From contig NZ_CP113910.1 in assembly GCF_024701375.2 (NCBI RefSeq), positions 186,001 through 250,000 of the forward strand: a DNA stretch of 64,000 bases. The letters are read 5' to 3'. Below are positions 41,709 to 51,202 of this stretch, one piece after another (positions within the stretch are counted from its first letter, which is position 1; each line of letters starts with the position of its first letter). This stretch comes from Streptomyces sp. KMM 9044 (GTDB lineage Bacteria > Actinomycetota > Actinomycetes > Streptomycetales > Streptomycetaceae). Both the position numbers and the translations under genes were made by a program. A model generated the notes under the pieces. The model was given only the letters and a program-made list of their open reading frames with translations, did not search any database and was not told where the DNA came from.

Positions 41709-42125
41709 GTGCACCACCACTCAGGAAGCGTGGCTCAGCAGACAGCCGGCGCCACGACGGGGCTGCTCGAACCCCGGGGCACGAACAGCGCGGAGGCTTT
41801 GGCCTTCCAGCGGTGCACCTGGTGCGGCACCGCGATGTACCACCGGCTGCTGTGCCCCGTCTGTCAGGGCAGCGACCTGCGCACCGAGCGCAGCGCGGGC
41901 GTCGGCACGGTCCGTCACTCCACGACACTGCACCGCAACACGCCGGCCGCCCGGAACGTGTCCTTGATCGAGATGGCCGAGGGCTTCGTCGTCCGCGGCA
42001 GGGTCATGGGCCCGCCGATCGGCATCCACAGCGGGGACCGGGTGCGGCTGTCCACGGCCAAGGACCCGGTGCGCGGCGAGCCGGTCTTCCAGCTCGTCGA
42101 CGAGCCCTACCGTGCCTGGACCTGA
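41709..42125 (+). CDS. Zn-ribbon/OB-fold (DUF35-type) protein
   Basis: The 138-residue protein has a rubredoxin-like zinc ribbon (QRCTWCGTAMYHRLLCPVCQ, four Cys) followed by an OB-fold: GVGTVRHSTTLHRNTP, SLIEMAEGFVVRGRVMG, GIHSGDRVRLS. DUF35/OB-fold acyl-CoA-associated proteins usually accompany thiolases or acyl-CoA enzymes, yet no such partner is adjacent. GTG 41709 follows CAGGGAGTTGACCAGC; the frame is open from 41628. Cytoplasmic, no signal peptide. Confidence 0.75.
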   Translation: MHHHSGSVAQQTAGATTGLLEPRGTNSAEALAFQRCTWCGTAMYHRLLCPVCQGSDLRTERSAGVGTVRHSTTLHRNTPAARNVSLIEMAEGFVVRGRVMGPPIGIHSGDRVRLSTAKDPVRGEPVFQLVDEPYRAWT

Positions 42126-42173
42126 CCGTCCGCCCGGCATCCTTTGGACAGCGGGAGTCGGGCCGGCCGGAGT

Positions 42174-42560
42174 TCAGCCGTCGAGTGTGACGCGGATGCC
42201 GACGGTGCCGTCCCGGCCCCGGCGCAGCCGACTGCCGAGCAGCGCCAGCCGGCCCGACAGGCCGTACTTGCGGGCGATCAGCTCGCGGTAGCGGGCGGTG
42301 GTGGCCGCATCGCAGAGCGCCGCGGTGGCCGGGACCTGGTCACCGCTCGGACGGCCGCGCACGTCACAGGGGCCGACCAGGACATCGGCACGGGCCCGGA
42401 TCCGCTTCACCTTCCAGGAGCCGGCGGCGGTCCAGACCCCGAGCGCGTCCCCGTCCCGCACCACCCACACCGGGGTGGCCACCGGCGTGCCGTTCCGCCG
42501 GTGGCTGGTGACCAGCAGATACTTTCCCGCTCCCAGCCGTTCGAGCAACGCGTTGTCCAT
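42174..42560 (-). CDS. PPOX-class F420-dependent oxidoreductase-like protein (128 aa)
   Basis: The sequence MDNALLERLGAGKYLLVTSH, NGTPVATPVWVVRDGDALGV, WTAAGSWKVKRIRARADVLV, GPCDVRGRP and RELIARKYGL follows the split-beta-barrel PPOX/F420 binding family block by block. Actinomycete members often use F420 rather than FMN. The physiological substrate cannot be predicted. ATG 42560 has only a weak AGGG upstream. It is divergent from the S1 protease gene. Confidence 0.85.
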   Translation of the reverse strand: MDNALLERLGAGKYLLVTSHRRNGTPVATPVWVVRDGDALGVWTAAGSWKVKRIRARADVLVGPCDVRGRPSGDQVPATAALCDAATTARYRELIARKYGLSGRLALLGSRLRRGRDGTVGIRVTLDG

Positions 42561-42744
42561 ACCCTGCAGTCTAGGCCAGCCGTCGCCTCCTGTGGTCGGT
42601 GCGCGGGCCGGTCGAGACCTCCCGGCACCGGGTCGCTCCGGCGGTGAACACGACGGGGTCCGCATCCGTATGGACTGAGGGCACTCGACTCAGGGGAGGC
42701 CCCGCGGTGTTTCGCACCGCGCTGCTCTGGTTCGGGAGTCATGC

Positions 42745-44103
42745 ATGAGGCACGCACGACGACGGGTCGTTCGGCGAGTGACACGGCTGGCGGCCGTCGG
42801 CGGACTCCTCCTCGGAGCGACGATGGTGACTCGCGCCGTCGCGAGTGAACCCCCGGCGCCGGACCCGGTCCCGTACGCCGCGTCCGAGGAGGACACCGGA
42901 CCCGGCTCCGCACTCGTGTCGCGGCTCGGTTCCTCCCGCACGGCGGGCAGCTGGCTCGGCGAGAACGGGCGGACGGTCGTCGCGGTCACCGACGAGAAGG
43001 CCGCGGCCGAGGTGCGGGAGGCCGGCGCGGACCCGAAGATGGTGCGCCACAGCATGCGCGACCTGAAGTCGGCCACTCGGACGCTGGGGTCGGCGCCACG
43101 CGTGCCGGGGACGGCCTGGGCCATGGACTACCGGTCGAACGAGGTGGTCGTACGCGGCGACAGCACGGTGTCCGCTGACGACTGGTCCGATCTGACCCAA
43201 GTGGCAGAAGGAGCAGGTGGTTTTGTCCGTATGGAACGCACCGAGGGCACCTTCACCACACGGATCAACGGGGCTGAGCCCATTCTGTCGACCGCCGGAC
43301 GCTGTTCCGCGGGCTTCAACGTGACCGACGGCAAGCGTGAGTTCATCCTCACGGCCGGGCACTGCGGGCCGGACGGGTCGGTCTGGTTCGCCGACGACGG
43401 AGGCAGGAAGAAGGTCGGCACCACGGTCGGCGGCAGCTTCCCCGGTGACGACTACTCCCTGATCGAGTACGACGGCGGCCGGGCCGGCGAGGGTGCCGGC
43501 GTCGTCTCGGTCGGCAACGGCCAGGGTGTACGGATCACGGGTGTCGGCGACCCCACCGTCGGCCAGCGGGTGTTCCGCAGCGGCAGCACCAGTGGGCTGC
43601 GCGACGGCGAGGTGACGGCACTCAACGCGACGGTGAACTACCCGGAGGGCACGGTCGGCGGCCTCATCGAGACCAATGTGTGCGCCGAACCCGGTGACAG
43701 CGGCGGCCCGATGTTCTCCGAGGGCATCGCGCTCGGTGTGACGTCGGGCGGCAGCGGCGACTGCCGGCAGGCGAGCGGTACGACGTTCTTCCAGCCGGTC
43801 ACGAAGGCACTGGCGCAGCTGAAGGTGGACCTCCTCGTGGCCCCGACTGGCGGGGGCGACGCGGACACGGCCGCCCCCGCTCCGTCGGGGGAGGGTGCGG
43901 CGGCTCCGGGCGCCGCGTCACCGGGTTCGTCGGCGGGGATCAGCGCGTCGACGCTGCTGCCCCGCCTGGCCGACCCGCGGAACGTGGGGCCCGGGATGCT
44001 GGTCATCGGGGGCAGCCTGATGGCTCTGGTGGCGACCCGCTGGATCCGGTCGGAGCAGGACCGCAAGGCGTACCAGCGGTACTACTCGGCGACATGGGGC
44101 TGA
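42745..44103 (+). CDS. Secreted, C-terminally membrane-anchored S1 (streptogrisin-like) protease
   Basis: A 452-residue exported protease has an N-terminal signal or membrane segment (about 13-33) and a pro-region. The trypsin-like domain has His206 (ILTAGHCG), Asp236 (GDDYSLIEY) and Ser319 (AEPGDSGGPMF). The order and GSTSG, NATVNYPEG motifs match streptogrisin/alpha-lytic-type enzymes. A Pro/Ala/Ser-rich linker (about 366-405) leads to a C-terminal membrane helix (about 416-432, MLVIGGSLMALVA) and a basic tail, which should leave the protease displayed on the cell surface. Most relatives end after the protease domain. A second family member lies at 61.4-62.7 kb. Confidence 0.9.
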   Translation: MRHARRRVVRRVTRLAAVGGLLLGATMVTRAVASEPPAPDPVPYAASEEDTGPGSALVSRLGSSRTAGSWLGENGRTVVAVTDEKAAAEVREAGADPKMVRHSMRDLKSATRTLGSAPRVPGTAWAMDYRSNEVVVRGDSTVSADDWSDLTQVAEGAGGFVRMERTEGTFTTRINGAEPILSTAGRCSAGFNVTDGKREFILTAGHCGPDGSVWFADDGGRKKVGTTVGGSFPGDDYSLIEYDGGRAGEGAGVVSVGNGQGVRITGVGDPTVGQRVFRSGSTSGLRDGEVTALNATVNYPEGTVGGLIETNVCAEPGDSGGPMFSEGIALGVTSGGSGDCRQASGTTFFQPVTKALAQLKVDLLVAPTGGGDADTAAPAPSGEGAAAPGAASPGSSAGISASTLLPRLADPRNVGPGMLVIGGSLMALVATRWIRSEQDRKAYQRYYSATWG

Positions 44104-44246
44104 GCCGGTTGCCGGCCCGAACCTCGGTGAGGAGGCTCACACGTGACCCGGGCAGCTCCAGCCACGAGGACGGCGGACGCGCCCCGGCCAAGGTTGGGGC
44201 GGGCCGGGCGGCAGGGCAGGCGGAAGGAGGAGCGGCGAGAGTGGAA

Positions 44247-44388
44247 GACTCTGTTGCTCCATTGCGGAGAGGGACGTCGGCCTGTCGGCGGGGCACAGGG
44301 AACGGGTCTCGCGAGGAGGCGGTCCGGCCGTCGGCCGGCCCCTCCCGGATGCGGTGCGTGACCCTCCCCCGAATGGAACAGCAGAGTC
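44247..44388 (-). mobile_element. MITE-like element, family A (copy A3, inverted)
   Basis: The 142-bp sequence is the reverse complement of copies A1 and A2, with termini GACTCTGTTGCTCCATTGC and its partner ending AACAGCAGAGTC. Flanks TGGAA (44242-44246) and TGGAA (44391-44395) are similar but offset, so the target duplication is less clear than for the other pair. Confidence 0.8.
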
Positions 44389-44418
44389 GATGGAAGGCGG
44401 CAAAGCCCGTGCGGCGCC

Positions 44419-44592
44419 TCAGGCCGCCTCGGCCCGCTCGGGGAAGGCCTCGGCCCACTCCTGGACGAGGCGCTGGTACTCCGCGCGCTGCTCGCCGCTC
44501 AGTGTCCCGCCCGACCGGAGCCACAGGGCCCGGATCTCCTCGTTGACCTCGGCAGCCGATCGCTCGGGTGACGGTTCAAGAGTGGTGGACAT
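44419..44592 (-). CDS. Small conserved hypothetical protein (57 aa)
   Basis: From ATG 44592 the protein reads MSTTLEPSPERSAAEVNEEI, RALWLRSGGTLSGEQRAEYQ, RLVQEWAEAFPERAEAA. It is helical and acidic, resembling short Streptomyces proteins with an E-I-R-x-L-W-x-R-x-G-G-x-L core. No ribosome binding site is obvious; ATG 44604 could also initiate. MITE A3 lies just downstream of its stop. Confidence 0.5.
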   Translation of the reverse strand: MSTTLEPSPERSAAEVNEEIRALWLRSGGTLSGEQRAEYQRLVQEWAEAFPERAEAA

Positions 44593-45638
44593 GCTGTGAA
44601 GCATAGGGCCGTCGGCGTGAAAGCCGCGCGAGCATTCACGAACCAATCGGACATAACCGACAGTGTCGCTGATCACGTCCATCTACCATGGAACGTGGGC
44701 GAGTTCACATCCCGGGCTCCCGTCCGGAGCCGTTCTGGGCCCTCCCCAGCCTTTTCGACTCCGCCTTCACAGCCAAGGGGCCCACGGGCGAGCGCACGAC
44801 GACGAACCCGACCGGGCCAGCAGCCGGACCAGTCCGATCGTCTCCGGTGAAGGGCACGCGTTCATGACGTTCTCGCTCGGCATCGTCGGCGCCGGCCGGT
44901 TCGCCGCCCTGTTCCAGCCTGTTCCAGGCGTACCCCGGCGTCGGTGACATCCACGTCACCGACCTGTTGCCGCAACGGGCCCGGCAGCTCGCCGCCGCGC
45001 ACGGACTCGCCGGCACCTTCCCGCGCCGTACGAGGCCGTGCTGGGGTCGGCGAGGATCGACGCGGTCGGGGCGACCGGTCCGGCGTACACCATGGGCGAG
45101 ACCGGTCGGCACCACCCCACCCGGCCACGGTCCACGCCCGCAACCGGACCGCCGAAGGCGCCTTCGGGCGGCTGTTCCACGCCGAGGGCGGCTACGTCCA
45201 CGACATGGACCCCGGCTTCTACGAGGCGTACCGGTGCAGCGACGACGACGGGAAGGCCACCGCCGGCTGTCCCCCGCTGCTGTACCCCACGCGCGCGGTG
45301 GGCGGAGTGCCGGGTGTCTGGCGGACGCACGCGACCGGTGTCTCCGCGACCGGTGTCGGGGACGAACGCGGGGATGGCGTCCTCGACAGGGAGATCAGCC
45401 GGTTCGACAACGCCACCGCCCTGTTCGAAGTGGCGGGCGGCGGCGCGTTCCGCACGAACGAGTTCCGGCGGGTCGGTTCCTCGCACCCCGGGGAATCACG
45501 GTTCCGGTTCTTCGGTACGGAGGCGAGCATGGAGCAGCTCGCCACGGTCTCGGTGTGGCAGGACAAGAGCAGCGTCCAGGGGCTCCGCGAGCTGCTGCAG
45601 CCCGCGGAGCCCCTGGACCCGAACGCCCCTCCGCGCAT

Positions 45639-45781
45639 GACTCTGCTGCTCAATTCGGGGGAGGGTCACGCACCGCATCCGGGAGGGGCCGGCCGGGGCG
45701 CCGGACCGCCTCCTCGCGAGACCCGTTCCCTGCGACCCGTCGACAGGCAGGCGTCACTCTCCGCGTTGGAGCAACAGAGTC
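45639..45781 (+). mobile_element. MITE-like element, family A (copy A2)
   Basis: This 143-bp copy has termini GACTCTGCTGCTCAATTCG and CAACAGAGTC. GCGCAT occurs immediately before it, between it and B2, and after B2, as expected of a 6-bp target-site duplication. Confidence 0.88.
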
Positions 45782-45787
45782 GCGCAT

Positions 45788-45927
45788 GACTCTGCTGCGC
45801 AATTACCCGGCGTGATGACGCCGTGCCGATACGGCCTTCAGAGCGCGTCGCAGATGCAGGCAGGCCGGGCGCGGCCGAGCCCTGAAAGCACGGCACGTGA
45901 TCGCTCGCCGAATTGAGCAGCAGAGTC
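45788..45927 (-). mobile_element. MITE-like element, family B (copy B2, inverted)
   Basis: The 140-bp element is the reverse complement of B1 with termini GACTCTGCTGCGCAATTACC and AATTGAGCAGCAGAGTC. It is separated from A2 only by the 6-bp repeat GCGCAT. Confidence 0.88.
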
Positions 45928-46235
45928 GCGCATCGCGCCAAAGCCCCGCTCGGCCCTCGCCTCGGGTTCGGCGGCGCACGACCGCTCCCGGCTCCTCCGC
46001 GAGTTCGGCCTGCTGTCCGACGGGTACGAGAGCAGCCACCACCGTCCCGCGGACGACTTCGTGACCGCCGTGAGCACCTGTGTCCTGCCCTCGGTGAGCG
46101 CCCGGGTGGCCGCCCGTCACACCCTGCCCGGCATCGTGGCCCACCAGCCGGCGCTGCGGGGCGGCACCAGGCTGGAGATCCCGGACTTCGGGGACGCGCC
46201 GCAGGTGTGACCGCGGCACCGCGGAGGTCGGACCG

Positions 46236-47198
46236 TCAGCGGTAGCCCGTGGCGTCCGCCGGTCTGCCCGGGTCCTGGACCTCGACGAGGTAGCGCCAGG
46301 CGTCCGGGCGGCTGCCGTCGAGGTCGGTGAAGCCGTACTCCCGGGCGAGGCCGCCGCTGGAGAGGGAGGCACCGTTGAAGCGGGACACCCGCGGGTCGGC
46401 GGCGAGCGCGGCGACGGCCCGGCCCACGTAGCGCGGGGACTCCGAGATGGCGAAGTGGGGGACGCGGGCCAGGGCGTCCCTCCAGTTGTCCTCCCCCACC
46501 CCGAACTCGTCGAGCATGATCTCCGAGCGGAGCCAGCCGGGGGTGAGCGCGAGGGCCGTGGCGCCGCGCGGGCCGAGTTCGTGGCCGAGGGCGAAGGCCA
46601 TGCGCAGGACGGACGACTTGGCCAGGTCGTAGAAGAAGGAGACGCGGTAGGTGTCGCGGTTGTAGTCCGCGGTGCCGTCGGTGACCTCGACGACCAGGCC
46701 GCCGGGGTGGCGTAGCAGCAGGGGCAGGGCGTGGTGGCTGGTGACGGCGTGGGTGTCCACCGCGAGCCGGAGCAGACGCAGCCCCTTGTCGAGGTCGTGC
46801 TCCCAGACGGGGGTGTCCCATTCGAAGAGCTTCTCGCCGCCCCAGATGTCGTTGACGAGGACGTCGAGGCGGCCCTGCTCGTCGGCGATGCGGTCGACGA
46901 GGGCCTTGACCTGGGCGGGGTCCAGGTGGTCGGCGGGGACGGCGATGCCCCGGCCGCCGGCCTCGGTGACCAGGTCGGCGGTGTCCTCGATGGTCTCCGG
47001 GCGGTCGTACTCGGAGCGCTCGGCGCGGGTGCTGCGTCCGGTGACGTAGACGGTGGCGCCCGCCGCGCCCAGTTCGACGGCGATGCCCCGGCCGGCTCCC
47101 CGGGTCGCTCCCGCGACCAGTGCGACCTTGTGCTGCGACGACCCGTCGTTGTCCGACGAGCCGTCGTTGTCCGACGACCCGGTGGTCGACTCCGGCAT
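46236..47198 (-). CDS. Short-chain dehydrogenase/reductase (320 aa)
   Basis: After a short Ser/Asp/Asn-rich N-terminus (two exact SSDNDG repeats) comes a classical SDR fold: VALVAGATRGAGRGIAVELG (cofactor motif TGxxxGxG variant), GRLDVLVNDIWGGEKLFEWD and the active-site region TYRVSFFYDLAKSSVLRMAF, where Tyr and Lys lie in Y-D-L-A-K. The conserved Asn of NNAG is replaced by ND. The protein resembles uncharacterised actinomycete SDRs of about 300 residues. ATG 47198 follows GGGAGGCCGGATC. It is downstream of and in the same direction as the metallo-hydrolase gene. Confidence 0.88.
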   Translation of the reverse strand: MPESTTGSSDNDGSSDNDGSSQHKVALVAGATRGAGRGIAVELGAAGATVYVTGRSTRAERSEYDRPETIEDTADLVTEAGGRGIAVPADHLDPAQVKALVDRIADEQGRLDVLVNDIWGGEKLFEWDTPVWEHDLDKGLRLLRLAVDTHAVTSHHALPLLLRHPGGLVVEVTDGTADYNRDTYRVSFFYDLAKSSVLRMAFALGHELGPRGATALALTPGWLRSEIMLDEFGVGEDNWRDALARVPHFAISESPRYVGRAVAALAADPRVSRFNGASLSSGGLAREYGFTDLDGSRPDAWRYLVEVQDPGRPADATGYR

Positions 47199-47346
47199 GA
47201 TCCGGCCTCCCGTCACGTGCGACAGCGATCTGCTGTCACCATGAGCGTGACGGGTAAGCCGGACATCCTCTGTCACCTTTTCCCGGGAGCCGCCCGGTCG
47301 GACTCGACCGGGGTGAAGTCACCGGAGCGGGGTCGCCGAAGCGGTC

Positions 47347-47976
47347 TCAGTGGCCGCGGGCGATCCACGCCTCGAGGTGCGGGGTCTCCGCGCCGATGGT
47401 GGTCGGGTCACCGTGGCCGGTGCGGACCGTCGTCCGGGGCGGGAGCGTGAGCAGTCGGCCCCGGATCGAGTCGATGATCGTCGGAAAGTGGGAGAACGAA
47501 CGGCCGGTGGCACCGGGGCCGCCCTGGAACAGGGTGTCGCCGGTGAACACGGTGGCGAGCCCGGGGTCGTACAGGCAGACCGCGCCGGGCGCGTGCCCCG
47601 GCGTGTGCAGCACGGTGAGGTCGGCGCCGGCCGCCTCGATCACCTGGCCGTCGACCAGCCAGGCGTCGGGGTCGCGGTCCGGGTGGGTCTGCCTCCAGAG
47701 AGGCAGGTCGTCGTGGTGCAGCCAGATGGTGGCCCCGGTGCGCTCGGCCAGGGCAGGTGCGGCGTCGATGTGGTCGTTGTGGGCGTGGGTGCACACGATC
47801 GCCTTCAGGCGGCGGTCACCCACGGCCTCGGCGATGGCGTCGGCGTCGTGGGCGGCGTCGATGACGATCACCTCGTGGTCGTCGCCGACGATCCACACGT
47901 TGTTGTCGACGTCCCAGGTGCCGCCGTCGAGGCTGAACTGCCCCGAGGTGACGAGGTGTTCGATGCGGGTGGTCAT
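47347..47976 (-). CDS. MBL-fold metallo-hydrolase coupled to mscR
   Basis: This 209-residue enzyme has the metallo-beta-lactamase motif CTHAHNDHIDAAPAL (HxHxDH), TPGHAPGAVCLY, FTGDTLFQGGPGATGRS and a final HGDPTTIG. It resembles glyoxalase II-type hydrolases. Its start overlaps the mscR stop (TGATG), so the two are translationally coupled. Hydrolysis of S-formylmycothiol to formate and mycothiol is the expected partner reaction to MscR. That assignment is inference from context and published actinomycete gene pairs. Confidence 0.88.
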   Translation of the reverse strand: MTTRIEHLVTSGQFSLDGGTWDVDNNVWIVGDDHEVIVIDAAHDADAIAEAVGDRRLKAIVCTHAHNDHIDAAPALAERTGATIWLHHDDLPLWRQTHPDRDPDAWLVDGQVIEAAGADLTVLHTPGHAPGAVCLYDPGLATVFTGDTLFQGGPGATGRSFSHFPTIIDSIRGRLLTLPPRTTVRTGHGDPTTIGAETPHLEAWIARGH

Positions 47977-49061
47977 CACAGCACCACCACCGAGCGCAGC
48001 ACGTCGCCGTGGTGCATCCGCTCGAAGGCTTTCTCGATCTCGTCGAGCCGGATCGTCTCGGTGACGAACGGCCCGAGGTCCAGGCGTCCTTGCTGGTGCA
48101 GGTCGATCAGCATGGGGAAGTCGCGCGAGGGCAGGCAGTCGCCGTACCAGGACGACTTCAGGGAGCCGCCGCGGCCGAACACGTCGGCGAGCGGCAGTTC
48201 GAGCTTCATCTCCGGGGTGGGCACGCCGACGAGGACGACGGTGCCGGCCAGGTCACGGGCGTAGAAGGCCTGTTCGTACGTCTCGGGGCGACCTACGGCC
48301 TCGATGACGACGTCGGCGCCGAAGCCGCCGGTGAGTTCGCGGATCGCCCCGACCGGTTCGGCCGTACGGGAGTTGACGGTGTGGGTGGCGCCCATGGAGC
48401 GGGCGGTCTCCAGCTTGCGGTCGTCGATGTCGACGGCGATGATCCGCGCCGCTCCGGCGAGCCGGGCTCCGGCGATGGCCGCGTCGCCGACGCCGCCGCA
48501 GCCGATGACGGCGACGGAGTCGCCCCGGCCGACGTTGCCGGTGTTGATCGCGGCGCCGATGCCAGCCATCACGCCGCAGCCCAGCAGTCCGGCGACCTGC
48601 GGGGAGACCGCGGGGTCGACCTTGGTGCACTGTCCGGCGGCGACGAGCGTCTTCTCTGCGAATGCTCCGATGCCGAGCGCCGGGGAGAGTTCGGTGCCGT
48701 CGGTGAGGGTCAGCTTCTGCTTCGCGTTGTGCGTGTCGAAGCAGTACCAGGGGCGTCCGCGCAGACAGGCACGGCACCTGCCGCACACCGCGCGCCAGTT
48801 GAGGACGACGAAGTCACCGGGGGCGACGTCCGTGACGTCGTCGCCCACCGACTCCACGACGCCCGCGGCCTCGTGGCCGAGCAGGAAGGGGAAGTCGTCG
48901 CTGATGCCACCCTGCTTGTAGTGCAGGTCGGTGTGGCACACCCCGCAGGCCTGGATGCGGACGACCGCCTCGCCCGGTCCCGGGTCGGGTACGACGATCG
49001 TCTCGATGCGTACCGGTTCGTCCTTGCCCGATGCGATCACGCCGCGTACTTCCTGCGCCAT
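47976..49061 (-). CDS. mscR: S-(hydroxymethyl)mycothiol dehydrogenase (NAD/factor-dependent formaldehyde dehydrogenase)
   Basis: This 361-residue zinc alcohol dehydrogenase oxidises the formaldehyde-mycothiol adduct, detoxifying formaldehyde (and S-nitrosomycothiol). The catalytic zinc site uses [14 protein letters not shown] and GHEAAGVVE; the structural zinc loop is [15 protein letters not shown]; the cofactor fold includes [20 protein letters not shown]. The [20 protein letters not shown] segment is typical of the mycothiol-specific subgroup. GAAGGAGCCAGCACC precedes the ATG. Mycothiol dependence supports an actinomycete host. Confidence 0.95.
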   Translation of the reverse strand: MAQEVRGVIASGKDEPVRIETIVVPDPGPGEAVVRIQACGVCHTDLHYKQGGISDDFPFLLGHEAAGVVESVGDDVTDVAPGDFVVLNWRAVCGRCRACLRGRPWYCFDTHNAKQKLTLTDGTELSPALGIGAFAEKTLVAAGQCTKVDPAVSPQVAGLLGCGVMAGIGAAINTGNVGRGDSVAVIGCGGVGDAAIAGARLAGAARIIAVDIDDRKLETARSMGATHTVNSRTAEPVGAIRELTGGFGADVVIEAVGRPETYEQAFYARDLAGTVVLVGVPTPEMKLELPLADVFGRGGSLKSSWYGDCLPSRDFPMLIDLHQQGRLDLGPFVTETIRLDEIEKAFERMHHGDVLRSVVVL

Positions 49062-49270
49062 GGTGCTGGCTCCTTCGTCTCCCGGTGGTACGTCCTGCCG
49101 ACCCTACGCGACCTGCCCCGACCCGGCCGGTCGGCTCCACGGCAGGCCGTGACGTCCGTACCGGTATTCCGCGCCCGTGTTCCGTGCCGGACGGACGGAG
49201 GCCCCCGGCGTGTCCCGGGGCCACCACGACGACGTAGCCTGAACTCTCCGCCCGACGTCCAGGGAGTGAC

Positions 49271-51037
49271 GTGACCAGCGCAGCACCGAAGGCAGTGCAC
49301 AAGTCCGGTCCGCCCGCCTGGCGGACGCTCCTCGGTTACGTACGGCCGCACCGGTGGGCCCTGCTGGGCGGCGCCTCGCTGTCCCTGCTGACGGGCGCGA
49401 CCGGTCTGATGCTGCCGCTGGTCGCCCGGGACCTGATCGACGACCTGTCGGACGACCGGGCCGTCACCGGCGCCCTGGTGCTGATGTCCGCCCTCGTCGT
49501 CGCCAACGCCGCGCTGGGCGCGCTGGGTTCGTACGTGCTGCGACGTACCGCCGAATCGGTGGTGCTGGGGGCCCGGCGTTCGCTGTCGTCGTATCTGCTG
49601 CGGCTGCGGATCACGGCCGTGGACCGCAGTGAGCCCGGCGACCTGATGGCTCGCATCACCTCCGACACCACGCTGCTGCGGGAGGTCACCACGGACTCGC
49701 TGGTGGGCCTCGGTACGGGCGGTCTGACGCTGGTCGCGACCGTCGCGCTGATGGGCTTCGTCGACCCGGTGCTGCTGGGGGTCACCCTGGCCGTGATCGT
49801 GGGCGCGGGGACGGTCCTCGCGCTCATCGTGCCGCACATCAGCCGGGCCAGTCGGCAGGCGCAGGACGCGGTCGGCGTGATGGGGGCCTCCCTGGAACGG
49901 GTGCTGGGCGCGCTGCGCACGGTGAAGGCGTCCGGTGCCGAGCCGCGGGAGGAGCGCGCGCTGCACGAGGCGGCCGAGGAGTCGTGGCGGCAGAGCGTGC
50001 GCGCCGCCAAGTGGTCGGCTGCGGCGGGCAACACCGCGGGGCTCGCGATGCAGGTCGCCTTCATCACGGTACTCGCGGTGGGCGGGGCGCGGGTGGCGAC
50101 GGGCGCCATCGACATCGGCACACTGGTGGCGTTCCTGCTGTTGGTCTTCTACCTCATGATGCCGATCCAGAGTGTCGTCGGCGCGATCACGCAGTACCGG
50201 ACGGGCAGCGCCGCCCTGGCCCGTATCCAGGAGGCGCTGCGGCTGCCCGCCGAGCCGGTCGCGGACCCCGTGCCCCTGCCCATGCCGGGTGCCGCGCCCG
50301 CCGCACTCGCCTTCGACGACGTGCGCTTCCGCTACGCGGACGATCTGCCGTACGTGCACCACGGGGTGTCGTTCACCGTGCCCGCGCAGGGCATGACCGC
50401 CTTCGTCGGCCCATCCGGCGCGGGCAAGACCACCGTCTTCTCACTCATCGAGCGCTTCTACGACCCGGACTCCGGGGTGATCACCCTCGACGGGCAGGAT
50501 CTGGCCGACTGGGAGCTGTCGCGGCTGCGGTCCTCGATCGGCTACGTGGAGCAGGACGCGCCCGTCCTGTCGGGTTCCCTGTGGGACAACCTCCTGCTCG
50601 GGAACCGGGAGGCGGACGACGACGCGGTGGCGCGGGTGCTGAAGACGACCAGGCTCGACGGTCTCGTGGCCAGGCTCCCGGACGGGCTCGGCACACTGGT
50701 GGGACATCGCGGCACCAAGCTCTCCGGCGGCGAGCGCCAGCGGGTCGCCATAGCCCGCGCGCTGCTGCGCAGCCCCCGGCTGCTGCTGCTCGACGAGGCC
50801 ACCTCTCAGCTCGACGCGGTGAACGAGGCGGCGCTGCGCGACACCGTCGCCGATGTGGCCCGGACGACGACGGTGCTGGTGGTCGCGCACCGGCTGTCGA
50901 CGGTGACGATGGCCGACCGGATCGTCGTGATGGACGCGGGCCGGGTCCGCGCGGTCGGCACGCACCGGGAACTGGTGACCGCCGACCCGCTGTACGCGGA
51001 GCTGGCGGCGACGCAGTTCCTGGCGACGAGTGGGTGA
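49271..51037 (+). CDS. ABC exporter, fused permease-ATPase (588 aa)
   Basis: An N-terminal transmembrane domain of six helices (about 25-320; [20 protein letters not shown] is one) precedes the ATPase domain. The latter has Walker [14 protein letters not shown], signature [17 protein letters not shown], Walker [13 protein letters not shown] and the switch His in VVAHRLSTV. It is a half-size exporter expected to homodimerise. The GTG at 49271 follows CCAGGGAGTGAC. No substrate is suggested by neighbours (divergent mscR; downstream SnoaL-like protein). A perfect hairpin terminates the unit. Confidence 0.95.
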   Translation: MTSAAPKAVHKSGPPAWRTLLGYVRPHRWALLGGASLSLLTGATGLMLPLVARDLIDDLSDDRAVTGALVLMSALVVANAALGALGSYVLRRTAESVVLGARRSLSSYLLRLRITAVDRSEPGDLMARITSDTTLLREVTTDSLVGLGTGGLTLVATVALMGFVDPVLLGVTLAVIVGAGTVLALIVPHISRASRQAQDAVGVMGASLERVLGALRTVKASGAEPREERALHEAAEESWRQSVRAAKWSAAAGNTAGLAMQVAFITVLAVGGARVATGAIDIGTLVAFLLLVFYLMMPIQSVVGAITQYRTGSAALARIQEALRLPAEPVADPVPLPMPGAAPAALAFDDVRFRYADDLPYVHHGVSFTVPAQGMTAFVGPSGAGKTTVFSLIERFYDPDSGVITLDGQDLADWELSRLRSSIGYVEQDAPVLSGSLWDNLLLGNREADDDAVARVLKTTRLDGLVARLPDGLGTLVGHRGTKLSGGERQRVAIARALLRSPRLLLLDEATSQLDAVNEAALRDTVADVARTTTVLVVAHRLSTVTMADRIVVMDAGRVRAVGTHRELVTADPLYAELAATQFLATSG

Positions 51038-51078
51038 TCCCGCACGGCCGGTCCGGCCCGGACCCGGACAGAGGGTTC

Positions 51079-51100
51079 CGCTCCCCGGCGCCGGGGAGCG
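51079..51100 (+). terminator. 22-bp palindrome after the ABC exporter
   Basis: CGCTCCCCGGC is followed directly by GCCGGGGAGCG, 41 bp beyond the stop codon. It is a probable intrinsic-type terminator without a U tract. Confidence 0.65.
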
Positions 51101-51202
51101 CGCGGGCCGGGCTTGCCGTACTCACCGGGCAGGGGGAGGCTCGTAGGTGAGGCCCGGTGTGGCCCGCTCCGGACCGGGCCAAGGCCCTCGAAGGAGGTCA
51201 TC

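Larger units (their letters stand above)
44864..46210 (+). pseudogene. Gfo/Idh/MocA-family oxidoreductase pseudogene carrying a MITE pair
   Basis: The gene starts MTFSLGIVGAGRFAALFQ (Rossmann fold). A 10-bp tandem duplication of CCTGTTCCAG near 44910-44930 shifts the frame, after which AYPGVGDIHVTDLLPQRARQ continues; a second shift follows near 45025. The C-terminal half (AEGGYVHDMDPGFYEAYRCS, GGGAFRTNEFRRVGSSHPGE) is readable to 45638. There MITEs A2 and B2 interrupt it. Beyond 45934 the original frame resumes (AHDRSRLLREFGLLSDGYES, FVTAVSTCVLPSVSARVAAR) to the stop at 46210. Deleting the elements and one GCGCAT copy restores the reading frame exactly. Confidence 0.85.
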
